Shown: positions 34,509-43,976 of the stretch, in pieces
Layout of the letters: each line of letters starts with the position of its first letter
How positions within the stretch are numbered: position 1 is the first letter of the stretch
NCBI RefSeq assembly: GCF_006715005.1
Contig: NZ_VFMJ01000001.1
Span: forward strand, 744,001-808,000
Reading direction: 5' to 3'
DNA from: Serratia marcescens
GTDB lineage: Bacteria > Pseudomonadota > Gammaproteobacteria > Enterobacterales > Enterobacteriaceae
DNA length: 64,000 nucleotides
Translations under genes and position numbers: made by a program
Notes under the pieces: model-generated
What the model saw: only the letters and a program-made list of their open reading frames with translations
Databases searched by the model: none
What the model was told of the DNA's origin: nothing

Positions 34509-35722
34509 TGGCTTTTTGGCTGATTATTTGCATGTTGCTGGCCGGCGCCGCCGCGTTGCTGGTGGTGCCGGCGATGCGCCACGGCAAGCAGAGCGCCGCC
34601 ACGCGCGATGCGTTGAACAAGGCTTTTTATCAGGATCGCCTCAGCGAGCTGGAGCAGGACGAACAACAAGGCGTGGTGGCCGAGCGCCCCGAGCTGGTGA
34701 AAGAGCTGCAACAGAACCTGCTGAACGACATTCCCGTCGAGCAGGCGGCGCAGGCGAAGCCGATCAACCGCTGGGCGCTGGTGCCGGGCGTGCTGTTATT
34801 GCTGGCGGTGACCGTTGGCTTTTATCTGAAAACCGGCGGGCTGGCGCAGGTGCTGGATTGGCGTCTGGTGCAGGCGCAAATGCCGGAATTGCGCGAGCGC
34901 GTCGCCAATGAGCGCGCCAAACCGCTGAGTATGGAAGAGATCGCCCGTCTCGGGCTGGGGCTGCGTACCGCGCTGCAGCAGGACGATCGCAATATCAACG
35001 ACTGGATGATGTTGGGGCGCGTCGGCATGGCGTTGAACAATGCCACTACCGCCACGCAGGCGTTTGCTCATGCTTATCAATTGGATCCGAATAGTCTGGA
35101 AGTGCGGCTCGGCTATGCCGAGGTCTTGACGCGCTCCAACGATCCGGAGGATAACAAGCAGGCGACGCAGCTGTTGCGGCGCATGATCGCGGAAAATCAC
35201 GGCGATCCGCGGGTGCTGAGCCTGCTGGCGTTCAATGCCTTCGAACAGGGCGATTTCAAGCAGGCGATCGGCGCCTGGCAGGTGATGTTGCAACTTTTGC
35301 CGGCCAACGATCCGCGTGCGGAAGTGATAAAGCGCAGCATTGCACAAGCAAAAGCCCAGGCCGGCGGAGAAACTGTTAAACTCAATGTGACCGTTTCGCT
35401 GTCACCGCAGGCGGCGAAAGCCCTGCCGCCGCAGGGGACGCTGGTCATCTCGGTCACCGACGGCGCCAGCCCGGTGCCGGTGGCGGTAAAACAATTGCCG
35501 CTGAGCCGTTTTCCGCTGTCTTTCTCGCTGGATGACAGCAACGCCATGATGCCCGAGCGTTTACTCTCGGCACAGCATCAGGTGCAGGTGCGTGTGCGCC
35601 TCTCACAGGACGGATTGGCCACGCCGCAGCCGGGGGACTGGTTCGGCGAAAGCTCGCTGCAGACATTCAGCGGTAAAGAGCAGGTTAGCGTTCAGATAAA
35701 CAAGCAGGTCACTGAAAAATAA
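34508..35722 (+). CDS. ccmI: Cytochrome c maturation protein CcmI (TPR apocytochrome chaperone)
   Basis: This 404-residue protein has two N-terminal membrane helices (WLIICMLLAGAAALLVV and WALVPGVLLLLAVTVGFYL) joined by a cytoplasmic loop with a coiled region. A periplasmic TPR region (about 140-275, e.g. ATQAFAHAYQLDPNSLEVRL then GYAEVL) and a beta-rich C-terminal domain follow. CcmI holds the C-terminus of apocytochrome c for ligation. In E. coli this part is fused to CcmH; here it is a separate, overlapping gene. It is the last gene of the ccm operon, with mlaA following 28 bases later. Confidence 0.92.
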   Translation: MAFWLIICMLLAGAAALLVVPAMRHGKQSAATRDALNKAFYQDRLSELEQDEQQGVVAERPELVKELQQNLLNDIPVEQAAQAKPINRWALVPGVLLLLAVTVGFYLKTGGLAQVLDWRLVQAQMPELRERVANERAKPLSMEEIARLGLGLRTALQQDDRNINDWMMLGRVGMALNNATTATQAFAHAYQLDPNSLEVRLGYAEVLTRSNDPEDNKQATQLLRRMIAENHGDPRVLSLLAFNAFEQGDFKQAIGAWQVMLQLLPANDPRAEVIKRSIAQAKAQAGGETVKLNVTVSLSPQAAKALPPQGTLVISVTDGASPVPVAVKQLPLSRFPLSFSLDDSNAMMPERLLSAQHQVQVRVRLSQDGLATPQPGDWFGESSLQTFSGKEQVSVQINKQVTEK

Positions 35723-35750
35723 GACCGAACGTGTTTTTATGGAGAAAAAT

Positions 35751-36509
35751 ATGAACTTTCGCCTGACTGGGGTGGCATTCGCAACGGTATTACTGGTGGG
35801 CTGTGCCAGCGCGCCAGACAATGATCCGCAAGGGCGTTCCGATCCTCTGGAGGGATTTAACCGGACGATGTTCGATTTCAACTACAACGTCCTGGATCCT
35901 TATATCCTGCGCCCGGTCGCGGTGGCCTGGCGCGACTACGTGCCGATGCCGGCGCGTAACGGCATCAGCAACTTCACCTCCAACCTGGAAGAACCGGCCA
36001 GCATGGTCAACGCCTTCCTGAAGGGCGATCCTTACCGCGGGATGATCCACTTTAACCGTTTCTTCCTGAACACCCTGCTCGGGATGGGCGGCCTAATCGA
36101 CGTGGCCGGTATGGCCAACCCGAAACTGGCGCGCGAAGAACCGAATCGCTTCGGCAGCACATTGGGGCATTACGATGTGGGTTACGGCCCGTACGTGATG
36201 CTGCCGGGCTACGGCAGCTTTACCCTGCGTGAAGACGGCGGCGACTTTGCGGATACGCTGTATCCGATGCTGAGTTACCTGACCTTCTGGATGTCGGCGG
36301 GCAAATGGGTGGTCGAGGGTATCGAAACCCGCGCTCAGCTGCTGGATTCCGACGGCCTGCTGCGCAACTCGTCCGATCCTTATGTCATGGTGCGCGAGGC
36401 CTACTTCCAGCGCCACGATTTCATCGCCAACGGCGGCTCGCTCAAGCCGGAAGAGAACCCGAACGCCAAGGCGATTCAGGGCGAATTGGACGAGATCGAC
36501 TCGCAGTAA
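35751..36509 (+). CDS. mlaA: Outer-membrane lipid asymmetry lipoprotein MlaA (VacJ)
   Basis: This 252-residue lipoprotein removes mislocalised phospholipids from the outer leaflet of the outer membrane, working with a trimeric porin and the MlaBCDEF system. The lipobox VLLVGC is followed by the strongly conserved QGRSDPLEGFNRTMFDFN. The C-terminal REAYFQRHDFIANGGSLKPE is nearly identical to E. coli. I chose the ATG at 35751, since GGAG lies 6-10 bases before it, overlapping an upstream in-frame ATG at 35739. It is probably expressed partly from its own promoter, as it is an essential-type envelope gene outside the ccm pathway. Confidence 0.96.
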   Translation: MNFRLTGVAFATVLLVGCASAPDNDPQGRSDPLEGFNRTMFDFNYNVLDPYILRPVAVAWRDYVPMPARNGISNFTSNLEEPASMVNAFLKGDPYRGMIHFNRFFLNTLLGMGGLIDVAGMANPKLAREEPNRFGSTLGHYDVGYGPYVMLPGYGSFTLREDGGDFADTLYPMLSYLTFWMSAGKWVVEGIETRAQLLDSDGLLRNSSDPYVMVREAYFQRHDFIANGGSLKPEENPNAKAIQGELDEIDSQ

Positions 36510-36530
36510 TCACGGGCGTTACGCCAATGA

Positions 36531-36556
36531 AAACCCGCCGTCAGGCGGGTTTTTTT
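36531..36556 (+). terminator. Terminator of ccm-mlaA
   Basis: A 6-bp stem CCCGCC with GGCGGG and loop GTCA, flanked by AAA and a run of seven T, lies 22 bases after the mlaA stop. Confidence 0.92.
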
Positions 36557-36576
36557 ATGCCGGCGGCAAGCGCCGG

Positions 36577-36604
36577 GCAAAAAAAGCGCCCCGAGGGGCG
36601 CTTT
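36577..36604 (-). terminator. Terminator of fadL
   Basis: Read on the minus strand, the 10-bp stem AAAGCGCCCC with GGGGCGCTTT is followed by a run of T (AAAAAA on the plus strand from about 36579). It lies 20 bases after the fadL stop. Confidence 0.93.
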
Positions 36605-36624
36605 GGCTTCTTTCTCAAGCGAGA

Positions 36625-37965
36625 TTAGAAGCGGTAGTTGAAGTTGGCACCGTACAGCCAGGCCTTGCCCACCGAGTTGAAGGTGTAAGGGCCTTCGTTG
36701 ATGGTGACTTTCTGGCCGTGCATGTAGGACACACCGACGTCGACCGACGCGTCTTTGTTGAACGCGTAAGAGGTACCTGCGCTGACCCAGAAGCGGTCCT
36801 GATCAGGAATGGAGATAGAGCGGTTCTGTGCCGGCACCGGGCTGTCATCGAAGGCGACACCGCCGCGGAAGGTCCAGTTGTCGTCGTAGAAGTAAGTGGT
36901 ACCCAGCGCAATGCGGTAGGCATCGCGGAAGCCTTCATGCTTCTGGAACAGGGTCTGGCCGTTGCTGCCGGTGGCTCTCAGCTCCTGGAACTGACTCCAG
37001 CTGGTGTACGCCAGGCTGTAGTGGATGGCCCACTGCGGCGCCACTTTGTTGTAGCCGGACAGTTCCCACATTTCCGGCAGGTTCAGATCCAGAGAGCCCG
37101 GGATGGTGCTGCCGCTGGTGCCCCACGGCAGACCAACGCCCAGCGCCTGGGTAATTGGGTTGTACTGTGCAGGCAGGCTGCTTTTGTAGTCGCCGTCGAA
37201 CTTGATTTTCACTTCAGAACGGTAGGTGAAGCCGTAACGGTTGTTTTCGTCCACTTCGTACAGCAGGCCGGCATTCCAACCGAAGCCCCACTTATCGCCT
37301 TTCAGGTGAGAAATCTGAGTATCGCCAGGAATTTGAGCGATCATCCCGGCTTGCTGAGGCGTTAATTGACCGGTTTGCAGGCCTTGACCGGCAAGCAGCT
37401 TCGGCAATTCGCCGGCGTAGCGTTCCAGTTTGGCTCTGGCGTATACGGCGTCGAAGCCCAGACCGAAGCTGAAGTGTTGATCCAGGCGGTAAGCGCCGCT
37501 CAGATTCAGGTTCAGGGTTTCCAGATCGGTTTTGCCGCCATAAGCGCCTGCGGTGTAGCCGTCGTTGAATTCGGTCGCCAGACCGTAGTTGCTGGTGACC
37601 GATCCGCCTACGGCGAACTGATCGTTAATCGGGTGAACATAATGCAGGTTCGGCACCCAGGCGGTTGGCGCGATGTTTTTCGCATCCAGGCTGGCGCCGG
37701 AAGGGGATTTGCCGGTGATGTCTACATCCGGGTCGATAAAGACCGCGCCGATGGAAAGTTCCGGGCGGGTGTACATCATCAACAATGCCGGGTTGCGGCT
37801 CGCGGAGGCCGCCGTATCCGCCATGGCGCCTTCGCCAGAATACGAACGTCCTAAACCAGCTGCTGAGAACTCATTCAGCTGGAATCCTGCGGCAGACACG
37901 TTTGATGAAATAATTGCCACTGCAGCTGCGAGAGCTGATTTAGTCAATAGGTTTTTCTGGCTCAT
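36625..37965 (-). CDS. fadL: Long-chain fatty acid outer-membrane transporter FadL
   Basis: This 446-residue 14-strand outer-membrane barrel imports long-chain fatty acids and is a common phage receptor. A signal peptide ending SNVSA is followed by the hatch start [20 protein letters not shown]. Conserved blocks [28 protein letters not shown]-like and [20 protein letters not shown] match E. coli FadL. It ends NFNYRF, with the terminal Phe. I chose the ATG at 37965 (MSQKNL, as in E. coli) with GAGG upstream; a TTG two codons earlier is less likely. FadR-like operators lie upstream at 38057-38092. Confidence 0.96.
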   Translation of the reverse strand: MSQKNLLTKSALAAAVAIISSNVSAAGFQLNEFSAAGLGRSYSGEGAMADTAASASRNPALLMMYTRPELSIGAVFIDPDVDITGKSPSGASLDAKNIAPTAWVPNLHYVHPINDQFAVGGSVTSNYGLATEFNDGYTAGAYGGKTDLETLNLNLSGAYRLDQHFSFGLGFDAVYARAKLERYAGELPKLLAGQGLQTGQLTPQQAGMIAQIPGDTQISHLKGDKWGFGWNAGLLYEVDENNRYGFTYRSEVKIKFDGDYKSSLPAQYNPITQALGVGLPWGTSGSTIPGSLDLNLPEMWELSGYNKVAPQWAIHYSLAYTSWSQFQELRATGSNGQTLFQKHEGFRDAYRIALGTTYFYDDNWTFRGGVAFDDSPVPAQNRSISIPDQDRFWVSAGTSYAFNKDASVDVGVSYMHGQKVTINEGPYTFNSVGKAWLYGANFNYRF

Positions 37966-38056
37966 GACCAAAACCTCATTATGTGTTTATTATTTAAACT
38001 ATGTTACGCAAGGTAACAAGGAGCGCGGGATTGTAGGGTCCGTTATCATTCAGACA

Positions 38057-38068
38057 AATCAGACCAGT
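38057..38068 (-). promoter_or_regulatory. FadR-like operator 1 upstream of fadL
   Basis: On the minus strand this reads ACTGGTCTGATT, a close match to the FadR consensus core CTGGTCNGAC, about 95 bases upstream of the fadL start. E. coli fadL also has two FadR sites that repress it when acyl-CoA is absent. Confidence 0.7.
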
Positions 38069-38079
38069 GGCTGAAGTAT

Positions 38080-38092
38080 AGGTCTGACCTGT
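38080..38092. promoter_or_regulatory. FadR-like operator 2 upstream of fadL
   Basis: AGGTCTGACCTGT contains the palindromic core AGGTCTGACCT, a strong FadR match, 23 bases from the first site (about two helical turns). Confidence 0.75.
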
Positions 38093-38217
38093 GAAAATGT
38101 TGCAAGTTTGTTTTTGAAATATTTCCAACCTGATATCAAAAAAGAGATCTGCTTAACAAAAAGCCAGCGGTAAATAACAAAATTCTTACCATTCCTTAGC
38201 AGGCGCTCATTTTTATT

Positions 38218-38233
38218 TGTGATTTCCATCACT
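38218..38233. promoter_or_regulatory. CRP-like site between fadL and yfcZ
   Basis: TGTGATTTCCATCACT fits the CRP consensus TGTGA-N6-TCACA with one mismatch. It lies about 250 bases upstream of fadL and 137 bases upstream of yfcZ, so it could serve either gene. Catabolite control of fatty-acid genes is well established in enterobacteria. Confidence 0.6.
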
Positions 38234-38369
38234 TAAAACACACAGTAAAAGTAAGTGCTAGTGATTGCCGGCGCGGAAGCGTAAAATACCTGCAGAATTT
38301 TGTGGCTTTGTGCCGGTGAGTGAAACGGCAATTTGGGCTGATAACCGAGGCCCTTGAGGAGAACCAATC

Positions 38370-38666
38370 ATGTCAGATGCAATTAATAAATGCAGCGCCC
38401 AGGAAACCGCCGCGTGTTGCTGCGTGGATGTCGGCACCGTGATGGATAACACCGATTGCACCGCGTCCTACAGCCAGGTGTTCAGCAATCAACAAGATGC
38501 GGAAGCCATGCTGGCCGCCCTGAGCGAAAAGGCGCGCGCGGTAGAATCCGACCCTTGTGACATCAGCAGTAGCATTAAACCGGTTGACGGCGGCGTGCAG
38601 TTGGAGGCCGATTTCACCTTCGCCTGCCAGGCGGAAACCCTGATCTTCCAGCTCGGCCTGCGTTAA
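38370..38666 (+). CDS. yfcZ: YfcZ/YiiS family protein
   Basis: This 98-residue protein matches E. coli YfcZ (DUF406), with the Cys-rich KCSAQETAACCCVDVGTVMD near the N-terminus and QAETLIFQLGLR at the end. The molecular function is not known. As in E. coli, it sits between fadL and fadI. The ATG is preceded by TTGAGGAGAACC. The five clustered Cys suggest metal binding or redox activity, which is inference. A strong hairpin follows. Confidence 0.93.
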   Translation: MSDAINKCSAQETAACCCVDVGTVMDNTDCTASYSQVFSNQQDAEAMLAALSEKARAVESDPCDISSSIKPVDGGVQLEADFTFACQAETLIFQLGLR

Positions 38667-38678
38667 TCCCCGCTTTAC

Positions 38679-38712
38679 CCCCGGCGCTGCCTGCTGCGCG
38701 CCGGGGATTTCC
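38679..38712 (+). terminator. Hairpin after yfcZ
   Basis: A 9-bp GC stem, CCCCGGCGC with GCGCCGGGG and a 10-base loop, is followed by ATTTCCTT. It lies 12 bases after the yfcZ stop. Confidence 0.6.
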
Positions 38713-38805
38713 TTCCCCGTGCCGCCCCGATAGAAAGTGCGCCTGCTCGCAGTTTTGATCTCTGCCGGTTTGCCAAATGTAACCGTTTGGTTAACAATGA
38801 CCTCA

Positions 38806-38820
38806 TCAGGTCAGACCTCT
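38806..38820. promoter_or_regulatory. FadR-like operator upstream of fadI
   Basis: TCAGGTCAGACCTCT contains the palindromic FadR core AGGTCAGACCT, 42 bases upstream of the fadI start, placed to repress the fadIJ operon. Confidence 0.8.
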
Positions 38821-38861
38821 TTCTGCCCATTGCGCTGACGTTATTTTCTTCAGGAGCATTT

Positions 38862-40172
38862 ATGAGTAAGGCACTGCCGTTGGTGACCCGTCATGGTGAC
38901 CGCATTGCGATTGTGAATGGACTGCGTACCCCCTTTGCCAAACAGGCGACTGCCTATCACGGCATTCCGGCGGTGGATTTAGGGAAAACGGCGGTGAGCG
39001 AGCTGTTGGCGCGTAGCGGCATCGATCCGCAGCTTATCGAACAACTGGTGTTTGGCCAGGTGGTGCAAATGCCCGAGGCGCCGAACATTGCGCGTGAAAT
39101 CGTGCTCGGCACCGGCATGAGCGTCCATACCGACGCCTACAGCGTGTCGCGCGCCTGCGCCACCAGCTTCCAGGCGATCGCCAACGTGGCGGAGAGCATC
39201 ATGGCCGGCAGCATCAGCGTCGGCATCGCCGGCGGGGCGGACTCTTCTTCCGTCTTGCCGATCGGCGTCAGCAAGGCGCTGGCACGCACGCTGGTGGACG
39301 TCAACAAGGCGCGTACGCTGTCGCAGCGTCTCAAATTGTTCAGCCGGCTGAAATTCCGCGATCTGATGCCGGTGCCACCGGCGGTGGCGGAGTATTCCAC
39401 CGGTTTGCGCATGGGCGATACGGCCGAACAGATGGCGAAAAGCCACGGCATCACCCGTGAGGCGCAGGATGCGCTGGCGCACCGTTCCCACGAGTTGGCG
39501 GCCAAGGCCTGGCAGGAGGGGTGGCTGCGCGATGAGGTGATGACCGCCTACGTACCACCGTACCGTGCACAGCTTTCTGAAGACAACAACATCCGCAAAG
39601 ACTCCAGCCTGGCTTCCTATGCCAAGCTGAAACCGGCGTTCGATCGCAAGCACGGCAGCGTCACCGCGGCCAACAGCACGCCGTTGACCGACGGCGCGGC
39701 GGCGGTATTGATGATGAGCGAGTCGCGCGCCAAAGAGCTGGGGCTGCAGCCGCTGGGCTATTTGCGCAGCTTTGCCTTCGCCGCCATCGACGTGTGGGAA
39801 GACATGCTGCTGGGGCCTTCCTACGCGACGCCGCTGGCGCTGGATCGCGCCGGCATCGGTCTGGCCGATCTGACGCTCATCGACATGCATGAAGCCTTCG
39901 CCGCGCAAACGCTGGCTAACCTGAAGATGTTCGCCAGCGAAGAGTTCGCCCGCGAGAAGCTTGGCCGCAGCCAGGCGATCGGCGAGGTGGACATGGCAAA
40001 ATTCAACGTCCTGGGCGGTTCCATCGCCTATGGCCACCCGTTTGCCGCCACCGGCGCGCGCATGATCACCCAGACGCTGCGTGAGCTGAAACGCCGCGGT
40101 GGCGGGCTGGGCCTGACCACCGCCTGCGCCGCCGGCGGGTTAGGGGCCGCGATGATCGTGGAGGTGGAATGA
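38862..40172 (+). CDS. fadI: 3-ketoacyl-CoA thiolase FadI
   Basis: This 436-residue thiolase is the beta subunit of the FadIJ complex, which degrades fatty acids, mainly under anaerobic conditions. The nucleophile Cys99 lies in [15 protein letters not shown], and the C-terminal catalytic elements are [11 protein letters not shown] and [13 protein letters not shown] with the second Cys. The length equals that of E. coli FadI. The ATG has AGGAG eight bases upstream; an in-frame start at 38787 overlaps the FadR operator and is rejected. It overlaps fadJ by 4 bases. Confidence 0.96.
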   Translation: MSKALPLVTRHGDRIAIVNGLRTPFAKQATAYHGIPAVDLGKTAVSELLARSGIDPQLIEQLVFGQVVQMPEAPNIAREIVLGTGMSVHTDAYSVSRACATSFQAIANVAESIMAGSISVGIAGGADSSSVLPIGVSKALARTLVDVNKARTLSQRLKLFSRLKFRDLMPVPPAVAEYSTGLRMGDTAEQMAKSHGITREAQDALAHRSHELAAKAWQEGWLRDEVMTAYVPPYRAQLSEDNNIRKDSSLASYAKLKPAFDRKHGSVTAANSTPLTDGAAAVLMMSESRAKELGLQPLGYLRSFAFAAIDVWEDMLLGPSYATPLALDRAGIGLADLTLIDMHEAFAAQTLANLKMFASEEFAREKLGRSQAIGEVDMAKFNVLGGSIAYGHPFAATGARMITQTLRELKRRGGGLGLTTACAAGGLGAAMIVEVE

Positions 40173-42337
40173 TGAGTGCCGAAAACGCATTGCACGAACA
40201 GCGTGCCAAACCGTCGGCCTTTCAGCTGACGATTCGCCCCGACAACATCGGCGTGATCACCATCGACGTACCGGGCGACAAGGTCAATACGCTCAAGGCC
40301 GAGTTCGTCGAACAGGTGAACGATGTGCTAATCCGGGCGCAGCAGCATACCGCGCTGGAAGGGCTGGTGATCGTTTCCGGCAAGCCGGACTCGTTTATCG
40401 CCGGTGCCGACATCACTATGATTGCCGCCTGTACCAGTGCCAAAGAGGCGGAAACGCTGGCCAAAAAAGGGCAGAGCACGCTGGCGCAGATCGCCGCCTT
40501 CCCGGTGCCGGTGGTGGCCGCCATCCATGGCGCCTGCCTCGGCGGCGGCCTGGAATTGGCGCTGGCCTGCCACGGCCGCGTCTGTTCATTGGATGACAAA
40601 ACCGCGCTCGGTCTGCCGGAAGTGCAACTGGGCCTGCTGCCGGGCTCCGGCGGCACTCAGCGCCTGCCGCGCCTGATCGGCGCCGCCAAGGCGCTGGACA
40701 TGATCCTGACCGGCAAGCATATTCGCGCCCGCCAGGCGCTGCGCATGGGGCTGGTGGATGACGCCGTGCCGCAGCCGATCCTGTTGCAGACCGCCATTGA
40801 GCGGGTGAAGCAGGGCTGGAAGCATCAGCGCGAGCTGCCGTGGCAGGATCGCCTGCTCAACGGCCCGCTGGGCAGAAATCTGCTGTTCAGCATCGTGCGC
40901 AAGAAAACGATGGCGAAAACGCACGGCAACTACCCGGCGGCGGAACGCATCATTCAGGTCGTGCGCACCGGGCTGGATCACGGCAGCGCCAGCGGCTATG
41001 AGGCTGAAGCGCGCGCCTTTGGCGAACTGGCGATGACGCCGCAGTCGGCGGCGCTGCGCAGTCTGTTCTTCGCCTCCACCGCGCTGAAAAAAGAGCGGGG
41101 CGGCAATGCCAAGCCGCATGCCCTGCACCGCGTCGGCATTCTCGGCGGCGGCCTGATGGGCGGCGGCATCGCCTGCGTCACCGCCACGCGCGGCGGTTTG
41201 CCGGTTCGTATCAAAGATATTAATGAAACCGGCATCAATCACGCGCTGAAATACAGCTGGGACGTGCTTGGCAAACGGGTACGCAGCAAGCGCATGCGCC
41301 CGGCGGAACGGCAAAAACAGATGATGCTGATCTCCGGCTCTACCGATTACACCGGCTTTGAGCAGGTGGATATCGTGGTCGAGGCGGTGTTTGAGGATCT
41401 GGCGCTGAAGCAGAAGATGGTGGCCGAGGTCGAAGCGAACTGTGCGCCGCATACCGTTTTTGCCTCCAATACTTCCTCGTTGCCTATCGGTCACATCGCC
41501 GAAAAAGCCCAGCGGCCGCAGCAGGTGATCGGCCTGCACTACTTTAGCCCGGTGGACAAGATGCCGCTGGTGGAAGTGATCCCGCACGCCGGCACCAGCG
41601 AAGAGACCATCGCCACCACCGTGGCGCTGGCGCACAAGCAGGGCAAGACCGCCATCGTGGTGGGCGACAGCGCCGGTTTTTATGTCAACCGCATCCTGGC
41701 GCCGTACATCAACGAAGCGGCCCGTTGCCTGCTGGAAGGCGAGCCGATGGAGTCGCTGGACAAGGCGCTGGTGGACTTCGGTTTCCCGGTCGGTCCGATC
41801 ACCCTACTGGATGAAGTGGGCATCGACGTCGGCACCAAAATCATCCCGGTACTGGTCGAGGCGCTGGGGCCGCGCTTCGCCGCGCCGGCCGCGTTCGATG
41901 CGGTGCTGAAAGACGGGCGCAAAGGGCGTAAGAACGGCCGCGGCTTCTATCTCTACCCGAGTGAAGGCCAGCAGCGGCAGCGGCGTAAACGTGCGGATAC
42001 CTCATTGTATACGTTGCTCGGCGTCACGCCGAAGGCGCACATGCTGCCGGCGACCATCGCCCAGCGCTGCGTGATGATGATGCTGAACGAAGCGGCGCGC
42101 TGCCTGGATGAAGGCGTAATCCGCAGCGCGCGCGACGGCGACATCGGCGCGGTGTTCGGCATCGGCTTCCCGCCGTTCCTCGGCGGCCCGTTCCGCTATA
42201 TGGACGAACTCGGCGCCGAGAAAGTGGTGAAGACGCTGGACTACCTGCGCCAGCAGCACGGCGAGCACTTCGCGCCGTGCGAACGCTTGCAGCGCATGGC
42301 GCAGCAGGGCGAGCGCTTTTACCCGCTGGGGAGCTGA
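40169..42337 (+). CDS. fadJ: Fatty acid oxidation complex subunit alpha FadJ
   Basis: This 722-residue multifunctional protein has an N-terminal enoyl-CoA hydratase/isomerase domain (about 1-200, oxyanion motifs [19 protein letters not shown] and [14 protein letters not shown]). A 3-hydroxyacyl-CoA dehydrogenase domain follows (about 315-500, NAD loop [13 protein letters not shown] and the catalytic His of [15 protein letters not shown]), then C-terminal repeats ([14 protein letters not shown] and [13 protein letters not shown]). With FadI it forms the second beta-oxidation complex. Two ATG codons at 40169 and 40172 are possible; both couple translation to fadI. Confidence 0.96.
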   Translation: MMSAENALHEQRAKPSAFQLTIRPDNIGVITIDVPGDKVNTLKAEFVEQVNDVLIRAQQHTALEGLVIVSGKPDSFIAGADITMIAACTSAKEAETLAKKGQSTLAQIAAFPVPVVAAIHGACLGGGLELALACHGRVCSLDDKTALGLPEVQLGLLPGSGGTQRLPRLIGAAKALDMILTGKHIRARQALRMGLVDDAVPQPILLQTAIERVKQGWKHQRELPWQDRLLNGPLGRNLLFSIVRKKTMAKTHGNYPAAERIIQVVRTGLDHGSASGYEAEARAFGELAMTPQSAALRSLFFASTALKKERGGNAKPHALHRVGILGGGLMGGGIACVTATRGGLPVRIKDINETGINHALKYSWDVLGKRVRSKRMRPAERQKQMMLISGSTDYTGFEQVDIVVEAVFEDLALKQKMVAEVEANCAPHTVFASNTSSLPIGHIAEKAQRPQQVIGLHYFSPVDKMPLVEVIPHAGTSEETIATTVALAHKQGKTAIVVGDSAGFYVNRILAPYINEAARCLLEGEPMESLDKALVDFGFPVGPITLLDEVGIDVGTKIIPVLVEALGPRFAAPAAFDAVLKDGRKGRKNGRGFYLYPSEGQQRQRRKRADTSLYTLLGVTPKAHMLPATIAQRCVMMMLNEAARCLDEGVIRSARDGDIGAVFGIGFPPFLGGPFRYMDELGAEKVVKTLDYLRQQHGEHFAPCERLQRMAQQGERFYPLGS

Positions 42338-42725
42338 GCGCAGGGCGGCCCGATTTGCACTATAGTTGCAACAGGGCCGCGTTGTGATCGCCATCACTCC
42401 TTGCAACAGCGTCAGCCGGTGAGGCTGTACAGCAAGGCGCAGGCAGCGGTAAGTTAGCTTGACCGCCATCAATAAATTTCATGGCGGCAAGGTTAAAATT
42501 TAACCCGTTGAATTGATTGTTCTGTGAGCAATCGAGGTTTGCCCGGGGAGGGTTGCTGTAAAAAACAGCGTTTTCTTTAGGCAAACTTTCAGGCAAAATG
42601 CCCGGCCGCCATAAAGAGACGGCGCGTTATCGTTTTAAAGCTTTGGCTTTGGGTTGTAAAACTCGGCGGTACAGCACGCACGGCGTTTCTGTATAGCGTT
42701 ACTTTGTCAACAACAGCGGTGCAAT
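42338..42725. other. Intergenic region between fadJ and sixA with several inverted repeats
   Basis: These 388 bases hold no supported protein gene. They contain a CRP-like palindrome TGTGATCGCCATCACT (42383-42398) framed by direct repeats TTGCAACAG (42366-42374 and 42401-42409). They also hold a stem CCGCCAT (42463-42469) with ATGGCGG (42481-42487), and a small terminator-like hairpin GCTGT/ACAGC (42555-42569) followed by GTTTTCTTT. Together this could mark a short non-coding transcript; see findings. Confidence 0.45.
42383..42398. promoter_or_regulatory. CRP-like site downstream of fadJ
   Basis: TGTGATCGCCATCACT matches TGTGA-N6-TCACA with one mismatch and shares the CCATCACT half with the site at 38218. 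It lies between two copies of TTGCAACAG. The target is unclear, since sixA starts more than 300 bases away. Confidence 0.5.
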
Positions 42726-43208
42726 ATGCAAGTTTTGATTATGCGTCACGGAGAGGCGGCGCTCGAGGCAGCCAGCGATGCGGTAAGGCCCCTTACCCTA
42801 TGCGGCCGCGATGAGTCCCGTCAGATGGCGGCCTGGTTGAACACCAAGTCTGTGGATATTGAACGCGTGCTGGTCAGCCCTTATCTGCGGGCAGAACAGA
42901 CGCTGGCGACGGTGCGTGAAGCCTTGACGCTGCCGGAGGGCGAAGAAGTGCTGCCCGAGCTGACGCCGGGCGGCAACGCCGAACAGGTCGGCAGCTATCT
43001 GCAGGCGCTGGCGATGCAAGGGGTGAGCTCGGTGCTGATCGTGTCACACCTGCCGCTGGTAGGCTATCTGGTGGCCGAACTGTGCCCGGGCGAGTGCCCG
43101 CCGATGTTCGCGACCTCGGCGATTGCCAACGTCGATCTGCCGGCGGACGGCAGCTACGGCAAGTTTGAATGGCAGGTCAGCCCGTCGCAGGTGATGGCCA
43201 AAGTGTGA
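42726..43208 (+). CDS. sixA: Phosphohistidine phosphatase SixA
   Basis: This 160-residue histidine-phosphatase-superfamily enzyme removes phosphate from phosphohistidine proteins; in E. coli it acts on NPr of the nitrogen phosphotransferase system and, earlier, on the ArcB HPt domain. The catalytic RHGEA with His8 is at the very N-terminus, and a second conserved His is in VLIVSHLPLVGYL. The gene order fadJ-sixA-smrB is as in E. coli. It ends close to a convergent hairpin. Confidence 0.94.
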   Translation: MQVLIMRHGEAALEAASDAVRPLTLCGRDESRQMAAWLNTKSVDIERVLVSPYLRAEQTLATVREALTLPEGEEVLPELTPGGNAEQVGSYLQALAMQGVSSVLIVSHLPLVGYLVAELCPGECPPMFATSAIANVDLPADGSYGKFEWQVSPSQVMAKV

Positions 43209-43233
43209 GCCGCGGATGCGGTGCGGAATAAAC

Positions 43234-43262
43234 TCAGGGCGATGTCTGACATCGCCCTGAGT
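43234..43262. terminator. Convergent hairpin between sixA and smrB
   Basis: A perfect 13-bp stem, CTCAGGGCGATGT with ACATCGCCCTGAG and a 3-base loop, lies between the converging genes. T-tracts are short (TCGTTTC), yet the stem is strong. Confidence 0.75.
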
Positions 43263-43275
43263 CGTTTCTGCAGGG

Positions 43276-43806
43276 TTACTCGGCCAGCTCCACCAACAGC
43301 AGGATGGCGGCGTTGCCGCCCCATTCCTTCGGCGCCTGGTGGAACGCCAGCACGTCGGGATGCTGTGCCAGCCACAGCGGGGTTTGCTGTTTGAGAATGT
43401 GCTTGCCGTGTCCGTGCATCACGCAGGCGCAGTGCACGTGCTCGCGTTTGCAGGCGGCGATCAGCGCTCCCAGCTCTTGCTTGGCCTGCAGCTGGGTCAG
43501 GCCGTGCAAATCGAGAAACAGCTCCGGCGAATAATCGCCGCGTCGCAGCTTCTTCAACTCATACGGGCTGCTGCCGGGGCGCACGTAGCGCGTCGGGCCT
43601 TCCTCTTCCAGCTGCGGCTGGTACTCATCTGAAAAATAATAGCTGGCATCGACCTGCTCCTGCAGCAGCCGCTGCGGCGCAATCTGTTTGACCTTGGGCT
43701 TCGGCGGGCGGTGGACGATGGTGTCCTGGCGCAGCTTTTTCGCGCCCGCCACCGACTCTCTGAAGAGCTGTTGTTCGTCTTTGCTCAGAGGAGGCTTGTT
43801 CTTCAT
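43276..43806 (-). CDS. smrB: Ribosome rescue endonuclease SmrB
   Basis: This 176-residue protein contains a C-terminal Smr domain (about 92-172) with the hallmark [14 protein letters not shown], the [11 protein letters not shown] motif and [16 protein letters not shown]. SmrB is recruited to collided ribosomes in E. coli and cleaves the mRNA between them. The N-terminal basic and helical tail (residues 1-60) includes the ribosome-binding extension. The length matches E. coli SmrB. It is divergent from prmB. Confidence 0.94.
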   Translation of the reverse strand: MKNKPPLSKDEQQLFRESVAGAKKLRQDTIVHRPPKPKVKQIAPQRLLQEQVDASYYFSDEYQPQLEEEGPTRYVRPGSSPYELKKLRRGDYSPELFLDLHGLTQLQAKQELGALIAACKREHVHCACVMHGHGKHILKQQTPLWLAQHPDVLAFHQAPKEWGGNAAILLLVELAE

Positions 43807-43976
43807 GCTTCATTCACCGGAAATCGTTTATTTCGCTAGTTTACCTTGTGAATGAGCGCTGTCGACGCAAAACTCGGGCCAGAGTGAAAAGCGCGAGGGG
43901 CAAGCGTGATTTGTCGCGGGCTTCATGGCAAACTATGCGGCTAAATCATGAAACACAGCGCCTGCCGGAGGGCAAA

